From assembly GCF_023822025.1 (NCBI RefSeq), contig NZ_CP082909.1, forward strand, positions 806,001 through 870,000: DNA of 64,000 nucleotides, given 5' to 3'. Positions within the stretch are counted from its first letter, which is position 1; each line of letters starts with the position of its first letter. Positions 38,185 through 46,789 of the stretch are shown one piece after another. Both the position numbers and the translations under genes were made by a program. The DNA is from Endozoicomonas sp. 4G. GTDB lineage: Bacteria; Pseudomonadota; Gammaproteobacteria; Pseudomonadales; Endozoicomonadaceae. The notes beneath the pieces were generated by a model. It saw nothing but the letters and a program-made list of their open reading frames with translations, was not told where the DNA came from and searched no databases.

Positions 38185-38877
38185 TTAATACGTTCGTGTA
38201 CTCCAGTCTCCTTTGTCCAGAACAGGCCCCATATCCCAGCCGTTGGATGCCCCCTTCTGGTCTTCGAGTGTGACAATAATCTTCGCTTTGGAAAGCCTTT
38301 CTGCCCATCCCCTGGGCAGGGTCATCTCTTTTGTACCGGACTCAGGCAGCATTCCCAGAGAAATGGGCTCAACACCATCCACCACCAGCCAGAGTTCACA
38401 GGCTTTTCCCTCGGGGATGGAATAAGGCTGAACGGTGTCCATGACCAGTTTCTTGCTGTCCAGAGAGGCGTTGAGAATCCAGCCGGGGCTTTTTTCCTGA
38501 TTATTGACGACATAAACGTATTCCATGCCGGTCGGATTGACTGACTGGAAGTTTGCCATAACCACGATAAGGGTCAGGGCAACAGAGGCAAAAGCAGAGC
38601 CTTGCCAGAATTTCAGGCTGCACCAGAAGGATTCTTTTTTGCGGGTGGCTTTCTCAATGTTTTTCCAGATATGTTTTGGAGGCTCGACAGGAGGCAGCGT
38701 CTCGTTCAGAACATCCAGATGCTCTCGCCATTCTTGTACTTCACGCTGAGTATCCTGGCTTACCGCCATTAATTCTTCAAATTGAGTTTTTTCATCAGGT
38801 GTCAGCAAGCCGAGCACATAGTCTGCTGCGGCCTGATTTCTTTCATCAGGATGGCTCAGGTCTAAGCGGTCATGCAT
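38185..38877 (-). CDS. RskA-type anti-sigma factor
   Basis: A 230-residue single-pass membrane protein. The N-terminal cytoplasmic part has the anti-sigma layout (AAADYVLGLLTPDEKTQFEE, then a helix), a transmembrane helix about residue 90 (GSAFASVALTLIVVMANF), and an extracytoplasmic RskA domain ending in ELWLVVDG, LPRGWAERLSKAKIIVTLED and GPVLDKGDW. I choose the ATG at 38877, eight bases after GAGG; an in-frame start at 38910 would extend the overlap with the sigma gene. The overlap (16 bases) with the ECF sigma gene supports a regulator pair. Confidence 0.9.
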   Translation of the reverse strand: MHDRLDLSHPDERNQAAADYVLGLLTPDEKTQFEELMAVSQDTQREVQEWREHLDVLNETLPPVEPPKHIWKNIEKATRKKESFWCSLKFWQGSAFASVALTLIVVMANFQSVNPTGMEYVYVVNNQEKSPGWILNASLDSKKLVMDTVQPYSIPEGKACELWLVVDGVEPISLGMLPESGTKEMTLPRGWAERLSKAKIIVTLEDQKGASNGWDMGPVLDKGDWSTRTY

Positions 38878-39434
38878 TCCTTCAACCTCATCAGTCCACG
38901 TCGAATCCATGTTTTTACTGTACCAATAGGAACTTGCAGCTGGTTGGAAAGATTCTGATGAGTCATGCCATCAAAATAACTGAGTTCCAGGCAGCGTCTC
39001 TGGTTATCGTTCAAGGTTTTCAGGCAGCGGTGGACTTCCTGGCTATTTTGCCTGTCAGTGATTATTTGCTCCTGGCTGGAACCCTGATCGACCTGATGGT
39101 CAAGCGCTTCCATTTCCATCCGGGGTTCCCGGTTCAGTTTTCGCAAATGGTCCAGTGCCTGATTTCTGGCAATGGTGTTCATCCAGGTCATGGGAGCGGC
39201 CTTACTGCTGTTATAGCTGGATGATGCCTGCCAGATCTTGATATAAACCTGCTGAAGACAGTCCTCAGCAATCTCCCGGTCTTTCACTATACGCAGGATC
39301 ACGGCAAAGAGTTTCGCCGAAGTCAGCTGATAGAGATGCTTTAAGGCTTTTTGTTCCCCCCGGGTACACCTGGCCAGGTCTTCAGCAAGGCTCTGGGGAG
39401 ACGGTGTTGATATTGGCTTGGACGTCAGACTCAT
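38862..39434 (-). CDS. ECF sigma-70 factor
   Basis: A 190-residue ECF sigma factor with region 2 (AEDCLQQVYIKIWQASSSYN, MTWMNTIARNQALDHLRKLN) and region 4 (LNDNQRRCLELSYFDGMTHQ, then QVPIGTVKTWIRRGLMRLKE). It has the SigK-like look and is paired with an RskA anti-sigma factor encoded just downstream with overlap. Starts are ambiguous: I use the ATG at 39434; the frame extends to a GTG at 39494 with no better site. The target regulon is not shown. Confidence 0.92.
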   Translation of the reverse strand: MSLTSKPISTPSPQSLAEDLARCTRGEQKALKHLYQLTSAKLFAVILRIVKDREIAEDCLQQVYIKIWQASSSYNSSKAAPMTWMNTIARNQALDHLRKLNREPRMEMEALDHQVDQGSSQEQIITDRQNSQEVHRCLKTLNDNQRRCLELSYFDGMTHQNLSNQLQVPIGTVKTWIRRGLMRLKECMTA

Positions 39435-39498
39435 TCCAGTGATTCTGTTAATGGGTAAAGCAGGATACTCTACCGGATAAATCACTCCCGTCACACAG

Positions 39499-39822
39499 CT
39501 ATAAGTTTTTGATGGCTTCGGAAACTTTGCGGTAGCAGGCTTTTATATCAGAGAGTAATGATTCGATCTTGTCATTTTCAGCGTGTTTACCGGCTGCTTC
39601 GAGCTCATCACTCAGCTGTATCAGCTGGCTGGCGCCCACCATCATAAATGAGCCTTTGATTCGGTGGGCCAGGCTGGCGATCTCGTGGTGCATCTGCTTT
39701 TCAACCGCTTTGTCCAGAGACTTCAGGTCGTCTTCTGTGGTGTTGAGGAATTCATTCAGAAGTGTCTGCATCAGAGGTGCATCGTCTTCGGTGAGTTGTT
39801 GCAGGTTCCCAAGGTCGATCAA
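39499..39822 (-). CDS. Histidine phosphotransfer (Hpt) protein
   Basis: A 107-residue single Hpt domain with the phosphorylatable His in LAHRIKGSFMMVGA and helices typical of the four-helix bundle. It would relay phosphate between a hybrid sensor kinase and a response regulator; neither is in the window. The start is TTG, six bases after GGAG; an ATG inside (residue 18) would cut the first helix. It is upstream of the sigma gene on the same strand, 64 bases away. Confidence 0.88.
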   Translation of the reverse strand: MIDLGNLQQLTEDDAPLMQTLLNEFLNTTEDDLKSLDKAVEKQMHHEIASLAHRIKGSFMMVGASQLIQLSDELEAAGKHAENDKIESLLSDIKACYRKVSEAIKNL

Positions 39823-39872
39823 TGGAGACTCCTTGATATCTGGATCGGTTGTCAGGGCGCTTATTCAGGCTC

Positions 39873-40154
39873 CTAGCCCTCTTTCAGTTCTTTAGATATT
39901 TCCCGAGCTTTTTCCATGGCCTTGTTAAATCCGTTCTTGAAAAGATTTTCCCTGATCTGCCTCTGAAGCTCTTCCGGGCTGATCATGCCGTCTTCTGCTT
40001 CACTGGCTTCACCTTCTTTGGTTTCTGCCTGTTTTTTGAGATCAGCAAAGCGCTCAGCTTCAGCGGCATCAATGGGTTGCACGGGTTGGGTTGGGTCAAC
40101 TTGTTGACCACGGTTGGAAGGCTGGATGGGATCAGCATCATGGTTAGTGATCAT
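39873..40154 (-). CDS. Small acidic protein of unknown function
   Basis: A 93-residue hydrophilic protein I do not recognise. It begins with Asn/Gln/Pro-rich, disordered sequence (NRGQQVDPTQPVQPIDAAEA), then an acidic helix (RFADLKKQAETKEGEASEAE) and a C-terminal basic helix (RQIRENLFKNGFNKAMEKAR). GGGAGAG immediately upstream of the ATG supports translation. It is upstream of the Hpt gene on the same strand. The size and composition would fit a T3SS-associated protein, but this is only a guess from the neighbourhood. Confidence 0.6.
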   Translation of the reverse strand: MITNHDADPIQPSNRGQQVDPTQPVQPIDAAEAERFADLKKQAETKEGEASEAEDGMISPEELQRQIRENLFKNGFNKAMEKAREISKELKEG

Positions 40155-40377
40155 AGTTCTCTCCCTGGGTTGGTCAGTTTGATGAGCGGTAATGTCTATG
40201 CTTATTTATATCGCCCACAACCATACTTAATTGTAGATAAACAGCTCAGGGACAAAATGGAAGTTGTTCTATCGGTCATGGATTGTTATTTCCAATCTAC
40301 GTAAGAACAGGGGGTGACACCTTAAAGCCCTCCATAGCTTCGCCGACAACTGGAATTAGTTAGGTTTGGAGAATGTT

Positions 40378-40683
40378 ATGAGTGGCCAACATTTCACATT
40401 GACCATCAGTCAAAGCACTACCGACGCAGGTGATTTTGCCATCCACATGAAAGAGGAAGGAAAATCCGAGCAACTTCTTGTCCATCTTCGATTTATGGAC
40501 TTACCCATGCTGGATGAAAAGTACCTGGATGATGTAGTTGGCGTTCTGGCTCGAAAACTTGCCAAACGCGTCATTGAATGGCGTGTAGCACCGGATGTTA
40601 ACCCCGACACCATGCCCGATGCACAGGATGAGGCGAGAGCCGTTGTCGATGCCGTGCTGGATAAAATGAAAAAAGGGCAGTAA
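40378..40683 (+). CDS. Small protein of unknown function
   Basis: A 101-residue protein starting at the ATG at 40378, six bases after GGAG. It has an N-terminal beta-like segment (FTLTISQSTTDAGDFAIHMK), the segment LPMLDEKYLDDVVGVLARKL, which looks helical, and an acidic stretch before a basic C-terminus. I do not recognise it. The gene is transcribed towards the GNAT gene. Confidence 0.6.
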   Translation: MSGQHFTLTISQSTTDAGDFAIHMKEEGKSEQLLVHLRFMDLPMLDEKYLDDVVGVLARKLAKRVIEWRVAPDVNPDTMPDAQDEARAVVDAVLDKMKKGQ

Positions 40684-40756
40684 CTGCCCTGATGCCTCTC
40701 TTTAGCCATACACGATTTTGCCGATTGAATACCTGATGAATTGATCATGTCGGGCA

Positions 40757-41290
40757 ATGGATATGCGCTTTGATCTGGGTAACGGATATTGTGTTAGAAG
40801 CTTTCTGTACGGTGATGCGTCATCGCTTTCACGTCATGGTAACAACTGGAATGTCGCCAAAAATCTCAGGGACAGTTTTCCACATCCTTACACGATAGAA
40901 CATGCCAGGGCATGGATTCAGCATGTTAAGGAAAATGAGGCTGACACCCGTTTCGTGATTGACTTCGAAGGGGAAGCCATTGGCGAGATCGGCTTTGTAA
41001 CCCAACTGGATGTCCATCGTTTTACGGCTGAAATCGGCTATTGGTTATCTGAATCCCATTGGGGAAAAGGGGTAATGACTCAAGCACTCAGCCGGGTTAC
41101 CCAGTATGCCATGGACGAAATGGGTCTTGTTCGTATTTATGCCGATGTTGTTGATTACAATAAGGGGTCTGGAAAAGTACTCGAAAAGTGCGGTTTTCAA
41201 CTCGAAGGGACCTTGAGAAAACATATTTTCAAAGGTGATGATTACTTTGATCAATACGTTTACGGTCTGATTCGCTCTGACGTTCAATAA
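40757..41290 (+). CDS. GNAT family N-acetyltransferase (RimJ/RimL-like)
   Basis: A 177-residue acetyltransferase of the RimJ/RimL-like subgroup. It has YCVRSFLYGDASSLSRHGNN at the N-terminus, RFVIDFEGEAIGEIGF in the middle and the acetyl-CoA motif RFTAEIGYWLSESHWGKGVM, then YADVVDYNKGSGKVLEKCGF and LEGTLRKHIFKGDDYFDQYV. The substrate could be a protein N-terminus or a small amine; the sequence does not decide. Confidence 0.9.
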   Translation: MDMRFDLGNGYCVRSFLYGDASSLSRHGNNWNVAKNLRDSFPHPYTIEHARAWIQHVKENEADTRFVIDFEGEAIGEIGFVTQLDVHRFTAEIGYWLSESHWGKGVMTQALSRVTQYAMDEMGLVRIYADVVDYNKGSGKVLEKCGFQLEGTLRKHIFKGDDYFDQYVYGLIRSDVQ

Positions 41291-41338
41291 TCTTTCTTTA
41301 CTTTCCTCCTCGACTTTCCTCTCCTTCTTTGCACACCA

Positions 41339-41370
41339 GACAGCCTTTCCCATAAAGAGAACAGGCTGTC
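41339..41370. terminator. Hairpin between the GNAT gene and sctV
   Basis: GACAGCCT / AGGCTGTC with a 16-base loop between convergent genes; on the plus strand a short T-rich tail follows. Moderate terminator. Confidence 0.5.
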
Positions 41371-41385
41371 ATTTATCAACATTGA

Positions 41386-43473
41386 TCAGAGTGATATACG
41401 ACCCAGGGGTTGTACTGTGATTTCTTCCGTCAGTTCCTGGTGGGATAATACCGCCAGATCATAAACTTCCAGCTCCAGAAGCTTTCTGACGTATCGACGA
41501 ATATCCATGGATGTGATCAGGACAGGCTTGTGTTCAAGGTGGCCAATTTTGCCCACTGTGTTTTTGACATTCTCAACAAAGCGGGCAGATTGGGATGGAT
41601 CAAGAGCCAGGTAGCTGCCCGCCGATGTCTGTCGGATGCCTCCACGAATGGTATCTTCAACATCCTGATCAAGAAGGTAGACAGGCAGCATGTTTTTACC
41701 ATTGGAATACTTGTAACTGATGTATCGCTTCAATGATGAGCGGACATATTCTGTTAATTGAACCACTTCTTTTTCTTTATGACCCCAGACGACCAGCGCC
41801 TGAAGTATGGATCTCAGGTTTCTGATCGAGATGTCCTCGGAGACCAGTCGCTGAAATATTTCAGTGATTTTATTCACGGGTAAAAGACGCTGGACTTCCT
41901 TGATCAGTTCGCCAAAAGAAGATTCCATTTTTTCCAGAAGGTAGCGAGTCTCCTGGATACCGATAAATTCTTCTGCGTATTTTTTCAGTACGTGAGCCAG
42001 ATGGAAGGTCAGGATTTTTGGGGCATCCATGTAATTAACGTTATTTTTTTCCAGCCTTTCTTTCTGGCTTTCTTCTGCCCAGAGCGTATCAAGGCTGGGC
42101 AGAAAGTCCTCTTCCTGTTCATAGGGGATCTTCAGCATTTCCAGGTGGTCAATGGTTTCACGAACGAACACATAACCGGGCCTGAAATGGCCACTAGCCA
42201 CAGGAACTTCCTGAAGCATGATGGAGTAAGTGTTATCCGCCATGGAGTCATTAAAGCGAAGGTGGATACCCGGGAAGGGAACCCCAAGATCCATGTACAG
42301 AGCTTTTCGAACTTTCAGAAGTTCGTCGTTAAGCATCTGAGTGTTCAATGTTTCCTGAATGGAAGTGGGAACATCAATAATAAGCGGCAGAGTTTGGGTA
42401 AACTCTTCCTGCTGATCCAACCTGGATTTAGCATCTCCGGCTGTTTCAGTGGCAGCGGCCATGGCCGGAATCCCGCCTTCGGCTTCCTGAGCCATCTCAC
42501 GGCTGGCCTTTCTCAACAGGTAGTAGCCACCCCCGCCAATCATCAGTGCCAGCATCAGAAATATAAAAGTAGGGAAACCGGGAATCAGTGCGAAACCAAG
42601 CAGCAGAACACCACCCACCAGCAGTGCCTTGGGCTTGTCAAGCAGTTGTCCACCAATTTCGTTACCCAGGTCTTTGGAATCTTCGTTGGATACCCTGGTA
42701 ACGATAATACCGGAGGTGATAGAGATCAGCAGAGCCGGTATCTGAGAAATCAGACCGTCACCCACCGTCAGGATGGCATAAAGCTGCAATGCCTCACCTG
42801 CCGTCATATCGTTCATCGTAGTACCAATGGCGACACCGGCGGTGATGTTCACAAAGATAATAATCAGACCTGCGATGGCATCGCCTTTTACGAATTTCAT
42901 GGCGCCGTCCATGGACCCGTACATCTGACTTTCTTTTTGAACCAGTTCCCGACGTTTTTGTGCCTCTTCCATTTCGATGGAACCGGCACGAAGGTCAGCG
43001 TCGATACTCATCTGTTTACCGGGCATACCGTCCAGGGAGAAACGGGCGCTGACTTCTGCAACCCTTTCAGAACCCTTGGTGATGACAAGAAACTGAACAA
43101 TAGTAATGATCAGAAAGATCACAATACCGACAATAAGGTTGCCGCCCACCACGAAATTACCGAAGGTATAGACGATTTCACCGGCATCAGCCTGAAGAAG
43201 AATGAGTCGGGTGGTAGTGATGGATAGCGCCAGCCTGAAAAGGGTGGTTACCAGAAGCACCGCTGGAAACGAAGAGAATTCCAACGGCGATAACAGATAG
43301 ATAGACGTCATCATCAAGATGAAAGAGAGCCCCATATTGAGGGCGATTAGAAAGTCCACCAGAACGGTGGGCATGGGCAATATGATGAGGCTGACGATGG
43401 CTACCAGCATAGCTGCCAGCATCAGGTCATTTCTTTGGCCCAGTTTATTAAGCCCTGCGATGACAGGATTCAT
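41386..43473 (-). CDS. sctV: T3SS export gate protein SctV (FHIPEP family)
   Basis: The large export gate subunit (YscV/InvA/FlhA family), 695 residues. The N-terminal half has seven or eight membrane helices (for example [20 protein letters not shown] and [20 protein letters not shown]) and the FHIPEP signature [20 protein letters not shown]. The C-terminal cytoplasmic half forms the nonameric ring that receives chaperone complexes. The preceding genes sctX and sctY give the yscX-yscY-yscV order of Yersinia. No good ribosome-binding site before the ATG. Confidence 0.96.
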   Translation of the reverse strand: MNPVIAGLNKLGQRNDLMLAAMLVAIVSLIILPMPTVLVDFLIALNMGLSFILMMTSIYLLSPLEFSSFPAVLLVTTLFRLALSITTTRLILLQADAGEIVYTFGNFVVGGNLIVGIVIFLIITIVQFLVITKGSERVAEVSARFSLDGMPGKQMSIDADLRAGSIEMEEAQKRRELVQKESQMYGSMDGAMKFVKGDAIAGLIIIFVNITAGVAIGTTMNDMTAGEALQLYAILTVGDGLISQIPALLISITSGIIVTRVSNEDSKDLGNEIGGQLLDKPKALLVGGVLLLGFALIPGFPTFIFLMLALMIGGGGYYLLRKASREMAQEAEGGIPAMAAATETAGDAKSRLDQQEEFTQTLPLIIDVPTSIQETLNTQMLNDELLKVRKALYMDLGVPFPGIHLRFNDSMADNTYSIMLQEVPVASGHFRPGYVFVRETIDHLEMLKIPYEQEEDFLPSLDTLWAEESQKERLEKNNVNYMDAPKILTFHLAHVLKKYAEEFIGIQETRYLLEKMESSFGELIKEVQRLLPVNKITEIFQRLVSEDISIRNLRSILQALVVWGHKEKEVVQLTEYVRSSLKRYISYKYSNGKNMLPVYLLDQDVEDTIRGGIRQTSAGSYLALDPSQSARFVENVKNTVGKIGHLEHKPVLITSMDIRRYVRKLLELEVYDLAVLSHQELTEEITVQPLGRISL

Positions 43474-43524
43474 GCTTTATGACCAGTCTGTTTGCAGGAG
43501 AGAGCAGTCTGGTCAAGCAAGAGA

Positions 43525-43818
43525 TTATTTTACAGCGGCTTTCTTTCTCTTTTTGAGCAGTGCTCGCCCCTTGATCCATTTGATGGCCCGGGTATCGATT
43601 CCAGGCTTCGCGTACTGCAGAAAAGTATCGGCGGCCTTGATGGAATCTTCAGGTCGATCAATTTGCAGGTAGGCATAGCTGAGCATTCGATAAACATCGG
43701 GGTTTTTGGGTTCAAATCGTTTCATCGCTTCCAGCAAAGCGATGGACTTTCGCGGCTGGAGATACTCCATATAGTAAGAGGCCTGGGCCAGCAACCATTG
43801 TCTCAATGGCTTATTCAT
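43525..43818 (-). CDS. sctY: T3SS protein SctY (YscY-like TPR chaperone)
   Basis: A 97-residue TPR-like protein (QPRKSIALLEAMKRFEPKNP, DVYRMLSYAYLQIDRPEDSI) with a basic tail. YscY-type proteins chaperone YscX and bind the export gate subunit. The call rests on size, TPR content and place between sctX and sctV; direct similarity to YscY is weak. GGGAGGA precedes the ATG. Confidence 0.78.
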   Translation of the reverse strand: MNKPLRQWLLAQASYYMEYLQPRKSIALLEAMKRFEPKNPDVYRMLSYAYLQIDRPEDSIKAADTFLQYAKPGIDTRAIKWIKGRALLKKRKKAAVK

Positions 43819-43860
43819 GGTTTGTCCTCCCTGTTGTTTTCTTTTATCAGCCTGCTTATA

Positions 43861-44232
43861 TTAGCCTGCAACCAAAATATTCCGTGTCATGGTCAGGTAT
43901 TCCTGCAATTCTTTAGACTCTTTCAATACGGCCAGCGCCGCCTTTGCTTCTGGCCATTCTTCGGCATGTTTGCTGAGCAGAGTCAACGCTATATCTGTCA
44001 TCATGTTATGTTCAGCAGGGGAGAGCGAAGGCGCGTTTTCACTCAGGGTGAGAGCGTATGTTTTTTGACGATCTTCGTAGGTGCGACCGAACTCAAGGGT
44101 TTTCCAGAAGTGGGCCGAAACACTTGCGCCAGAGGGTTTAAAAGAAGACTTGTCTTTCGGAAAGTCTTTATCAATAAAGTCACTGTTGACGAATGAAATA
44201 CCAGAAAGACCATTTTTAAAAGACACATCCAT
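43861..44232 (-). CDS. sctX: T3SS protein SctX (YscX-like)
   Basis: A 123-residue protein whose C-terminal half (TLLSKHAEEWPEAKAALAVL, then ELQEYLTMTRNILVAG) has the helical end seen in YscX. YscX is an early exported component that needs YscY and SctV. Support is mainly the gene order sctX-sctY-sctV. GAGG is 10 bases before the ATG. Genes X and Y occur only in Ysc-type systems, so their presence helps to classify this T3SS. First gene of the minus-strand unit, divergent from sctC. Confidence 0.75.
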   Translation of the reverse strand: MDVSFKNGLSGISFVNSDFIDKDFPKDKSSFKPSGASVSAHFWKTLEFGRTYEDRQKTYALTLSENAPSLSPAEHNMMTDIALTLLSKHAEEWPEAKAALAVLKESKELQEYLTMTRNILVAG

Positions 44233-44471
44233 AATGCCCAGCCTCGGTTTAAGTGAATTGATTCTCTTCGCTTTTGCATCGGCTGCATGGCAGCAAACCT
44301 AAAACTGTGTAAATGATTAGAATTGAAGGGTGATCTTGGATACACTGGTTTTGTTTGGCTGTATATTTAAATTAGCTATAAAAAATTAAAAATTGATTAG
44401 AAAAAGTAAATTTAGCCGTTAACACCTTTGTTGTGAGTTGTTTAGAGGACGGGCATGGAGGCACTCTTCGA

Positions 44472-46622
44472 ATGGGCTCAAAAACTCTCAAATTCTGGCT
44501 AATCTTATGGCTTGCTCTGTCTTTGTTGACCCCGCTGCTTTTGTTGCCGTCCTATTCCCGGGCGGCGATCTGGTCTTCTGTTGCTCAATCTGAAAGTGCT
44601 CGAAGACACATTGTGCGACCCGGTGAAACGCTCTCTATTATTGCCCAGAACTATGGCTTTGAGCTCCATGAACTGGCCGAATACAACAACATCACCAACC
44701 CTTCAAAACTGTTGGTGGGACAAACCATATACCTGCCAGACGGTTCTACTGAATCTATTGAGTCCGGGTTTCAGGAAGCCGCCCCTGCCCAGCCGCCAGC
44801 ACAAGTTTTAGATGCAACCGCATTTCCGCCAACAAGGTCAAAACCGGATGAAGCAGAATATTTCAGGTTGCAGCAGTGGATGGGCGGCCAGCAACAAACG
44901 ACAGGCATCGAAAGCATCGATTACAACTATGCGAAAAAGACTCCGCAACCTCAGGCTAAAGCGGGTTTTGAAGTTCCTCTGGAAACGGAAAAACCGGCCA
45001 AAGGAAACACTGCTGCCGGGGCTGCGGTTAAGCCGATGGAAAGTATAGAAACAGTCGGCAAGGAGTTGCTGAAAGAGGCGGAAGAAGAGATTGAAGATTC
45101 AGAGTCCCCAGCCCTGGCTGTCTTTGGAGACCGTCCTTATTCCTTCTATGGCAGTGGTGAAGATCTGGTTGAGGCATTACAGAACTTTGCTGCCAGTTAC
45201 TATGTTCCCGTCGTTATCTCTGAAGATGTGGTCGGTGAGGTGAATGGCAAGATTGGTCCATTGACGCCTATCGACTTCATGGATCACATGGCCAACATTT
45301 ATGGATTTATCTGGTATTTTGATGGTCACTCACTCTATGTCTACAGTGGCAGTTCCGCAGAACAAAAGATTATCAGTCTGGAATACATGACTACCGGGAG
45401 CTTCAAAAAAACACTTAAAAAAGTGGGTATATGGGATGGGCGTTTCTTCTGGAAAGAGCAACCCAAAGATGGCCTGATTTATGTATCCGGGCCGCCAAGA
45501 TATATTGAGATAGTAAGCCAAACGGCTGCGCTGCTGGACAATAAAGAAGGTGACCGACAGAAGAGCAAACTGACCGTGCGTATGTTCAGTCTCAAATATG
45601 CCTGGGCTACCGATAAAAGTTTCAATTTCAGGGGGCAGCAAATCGTTGTACCTGGGGTGGCCACTTTGTTAAGAAACATCATCAGTGGCGGTGGTGTTGC
45701 CAGTGTTGAGCGAAAGTCTGAACCGCTTAAAATGCAGCCTGCTAAAGGGGTTGTTCGCAACGGTGTTCAAAACAAGCAACAGGCTCAGCAACCGGGAGAA
45801 TCACTGAATGCGGGTGCCCAGATTGAAGGGGCATACATCAGCGCCGACCCAAGGCTCAATGCCATCATTGTCCATGATCTGGAGTCAAAGATGGCCATGT
45901 ATGAAGGTTTGATTGAGTCTCTGGACAAACCTTCTTCGCAAGTGGAGGTCAGTGTCTCCATTATCGATGTTAATACAGCCGATATAGAAGCGCTGGGTGT
46001 TGACTGGAACAATACTCGTGCTACCGGTTCTGAAATTAAATTTGATCCGGGCTCTTCAGCTTATAAAGATGATTTCTCCTCATTCACGACGGTTCTGGGC
46101 ATGAACATTGGCAGCTTTAATGCCCGACTCAGTTTGCTGGAAGATGAAGGTCGGGCCAAAGTGGTTTCCAAACCTTCTATTCTTACCCTGGACAATCTGG
46201 AGGCAGTCTTTGACAACAGCAGTACCTTTTATGTTCAGGTAGCCAGTCAGGAAGATGCGGAGCTGTTTCCTGTGACTTCGGGCACTGTTGTTCAGGTTAC
46301 CCCAAGAATTGTCAAAGAGGAGGCAGGCCGCCGGATTCACATGAGCGTAAATATTCAGGATGGTGGCGATTCTAATGACCAGAATCTCAGCCTGCCCAGG
46401 GTCAGTAACAGTTCAGTCAGTACCCAGGCGATCGTAAACGAAAATGAGAGTCTGCTGATTGGTGGTTTCTATAAGGAAAGCCAGGATCAGAAGACCACCA
46501 AAGTGCCTGTCCTGGGAGATATCCCCGTGCTGGGTCGTCTGTTCCGCGCGGATAAGAAGCAAAACACCAGTCAAATGCGCTTGTTCCTGATAACCCCGCG
46601 TATTCTCAGTACAGGAGCCTGA
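44472..46622 (+). CDS. sctC: T3SS outer-membrane secretin SctC with an N-terminal LysM domain
   Basis: Forms the outer-membrane ring. I start at the ATG at 44472, nine bases after GGAGG (716 residues). A signal peptide (residues 1-31) is followed by a LysM domain at residues 46-89 (HIVRPGETLSIIAQNYGFEL, ending LLVGQTIYLP), a linker rich in Pro, Gln and Glu, then N0/N1-type ring domains (YSFYGSGEDLVEALQNFAAS; PIDFMDHMANIYGFIWYFDG), an N3-like domain with an insertion, and the secretin core (VEVSVSIIDVNTADIEALGV, VPVLGDIPVLGRLFRADKKQ). LysM is not a usual part of T3SS secretins as I know them. Divergent from sctX, with an AT-rich region of about 240 bases between. Confidence 0.93.
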   Translation: MGSKTLKFWLILWLALSLLTPLLLLPSYSRAAIWSSVAQSESARRHIVRPGETLSIIAQNYGFELHELAEYNNITNPSKLLVGQTIYLPDGSTESIESGFQEAAPAQPPAQVLDATAFPPTRSKPDEAEYFRLQQWMGGQQQTTGIESIDYNYAKKTPQPQAKAGFEVPLETEKPAKGNTAAGAAVKPMESIETVGKELLKEAEEEIEDSESPALAVFGDRPYSFYGSGEDLVEALQNFAASYYVPVVISEDVVGEVNGKIGPLTPIDFMDHMANIYGFIWYFDGHSLYVYSGSSAEQKIISLEYMTTGSFKKTLKKVGIWDGRFFWKEQPKDGLIYVSGPPRYIEIVSQTAALLDNKEGDRQKSKLTVRMFSLKYAWATDKSFNFRGQQIVVPGVATLLRNIISGGGVASVERKSEPLKMQPAKGVVRNGVQNKQQAQQPGESLNAGAQIEGAYISADPRLNAIIVHDLESKMAMYEGLIESLDKPSSQVEVSVSIIDVNTADIEALGVDWNNTRATGSEIKFDPGSSAYKDDFSSFTTVLGMNIGSFNARLSLLEDEGRAKVVSKPSILTLDNLEAVFDNSSTFYVQVASQEDAELFPVTSGTVVQVTPRIVKEEAGRRIHMSVNIQDGGDSNDQNLSLPRVSNSSVSTQAIVNENESLLIGGFYKESQDQKTTKVPVLGDIPVLGRLFRADKKQNTSQMRLFLITPRILSTGA

Positions 46623-46698
46623 TCTGGCTCCTGGATCGTTCCTGCACGATTCTTGCCTTGTCATCATCTCTGATATGAACCACCTGAGTATTCGTATT

Positions 46699-46718
46699 AA
46701 TTCGAATTATTAAACATA
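46699..46718. promoter_or_regulatory. GlpR-like operator, distal
   Basis: A 20-base segment matching 15 of 20 positions of the E. coli GlpR consensus WATKYTCGWTAWCGAMCATW as I remember it, with the right half complete (AACATA). It lies 71 bases upstream of the glpD start. Confidence 0.35.
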
Positions 46719-46757
46719 TTGGTTTTTTTTGTAGCATAAGATTCGTTATAGTTTATA

Positions 46758-46777
46758 TATGTTCGCAAATATTCATT
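46758..46777. promoter_or_regulatory. GlpR-like operator, proximal
   Basis: Matches the left half TATGTTCG of the GlpR consensus completely and the last four bases of the right half. It lies 12 bases before the glpD ATG, where a repressor would block transcription. Confidence 0.4.
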
Positions 46778-46789
46778 TTGGGTGTGTCA

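Noticed and set aside
41992-43227. 411-codon plus-strand frame opposite sctV
   Set aside because: It is the antisense shadow of the sctV gene; its His/Gln/Asn-rich composition is an artefact.
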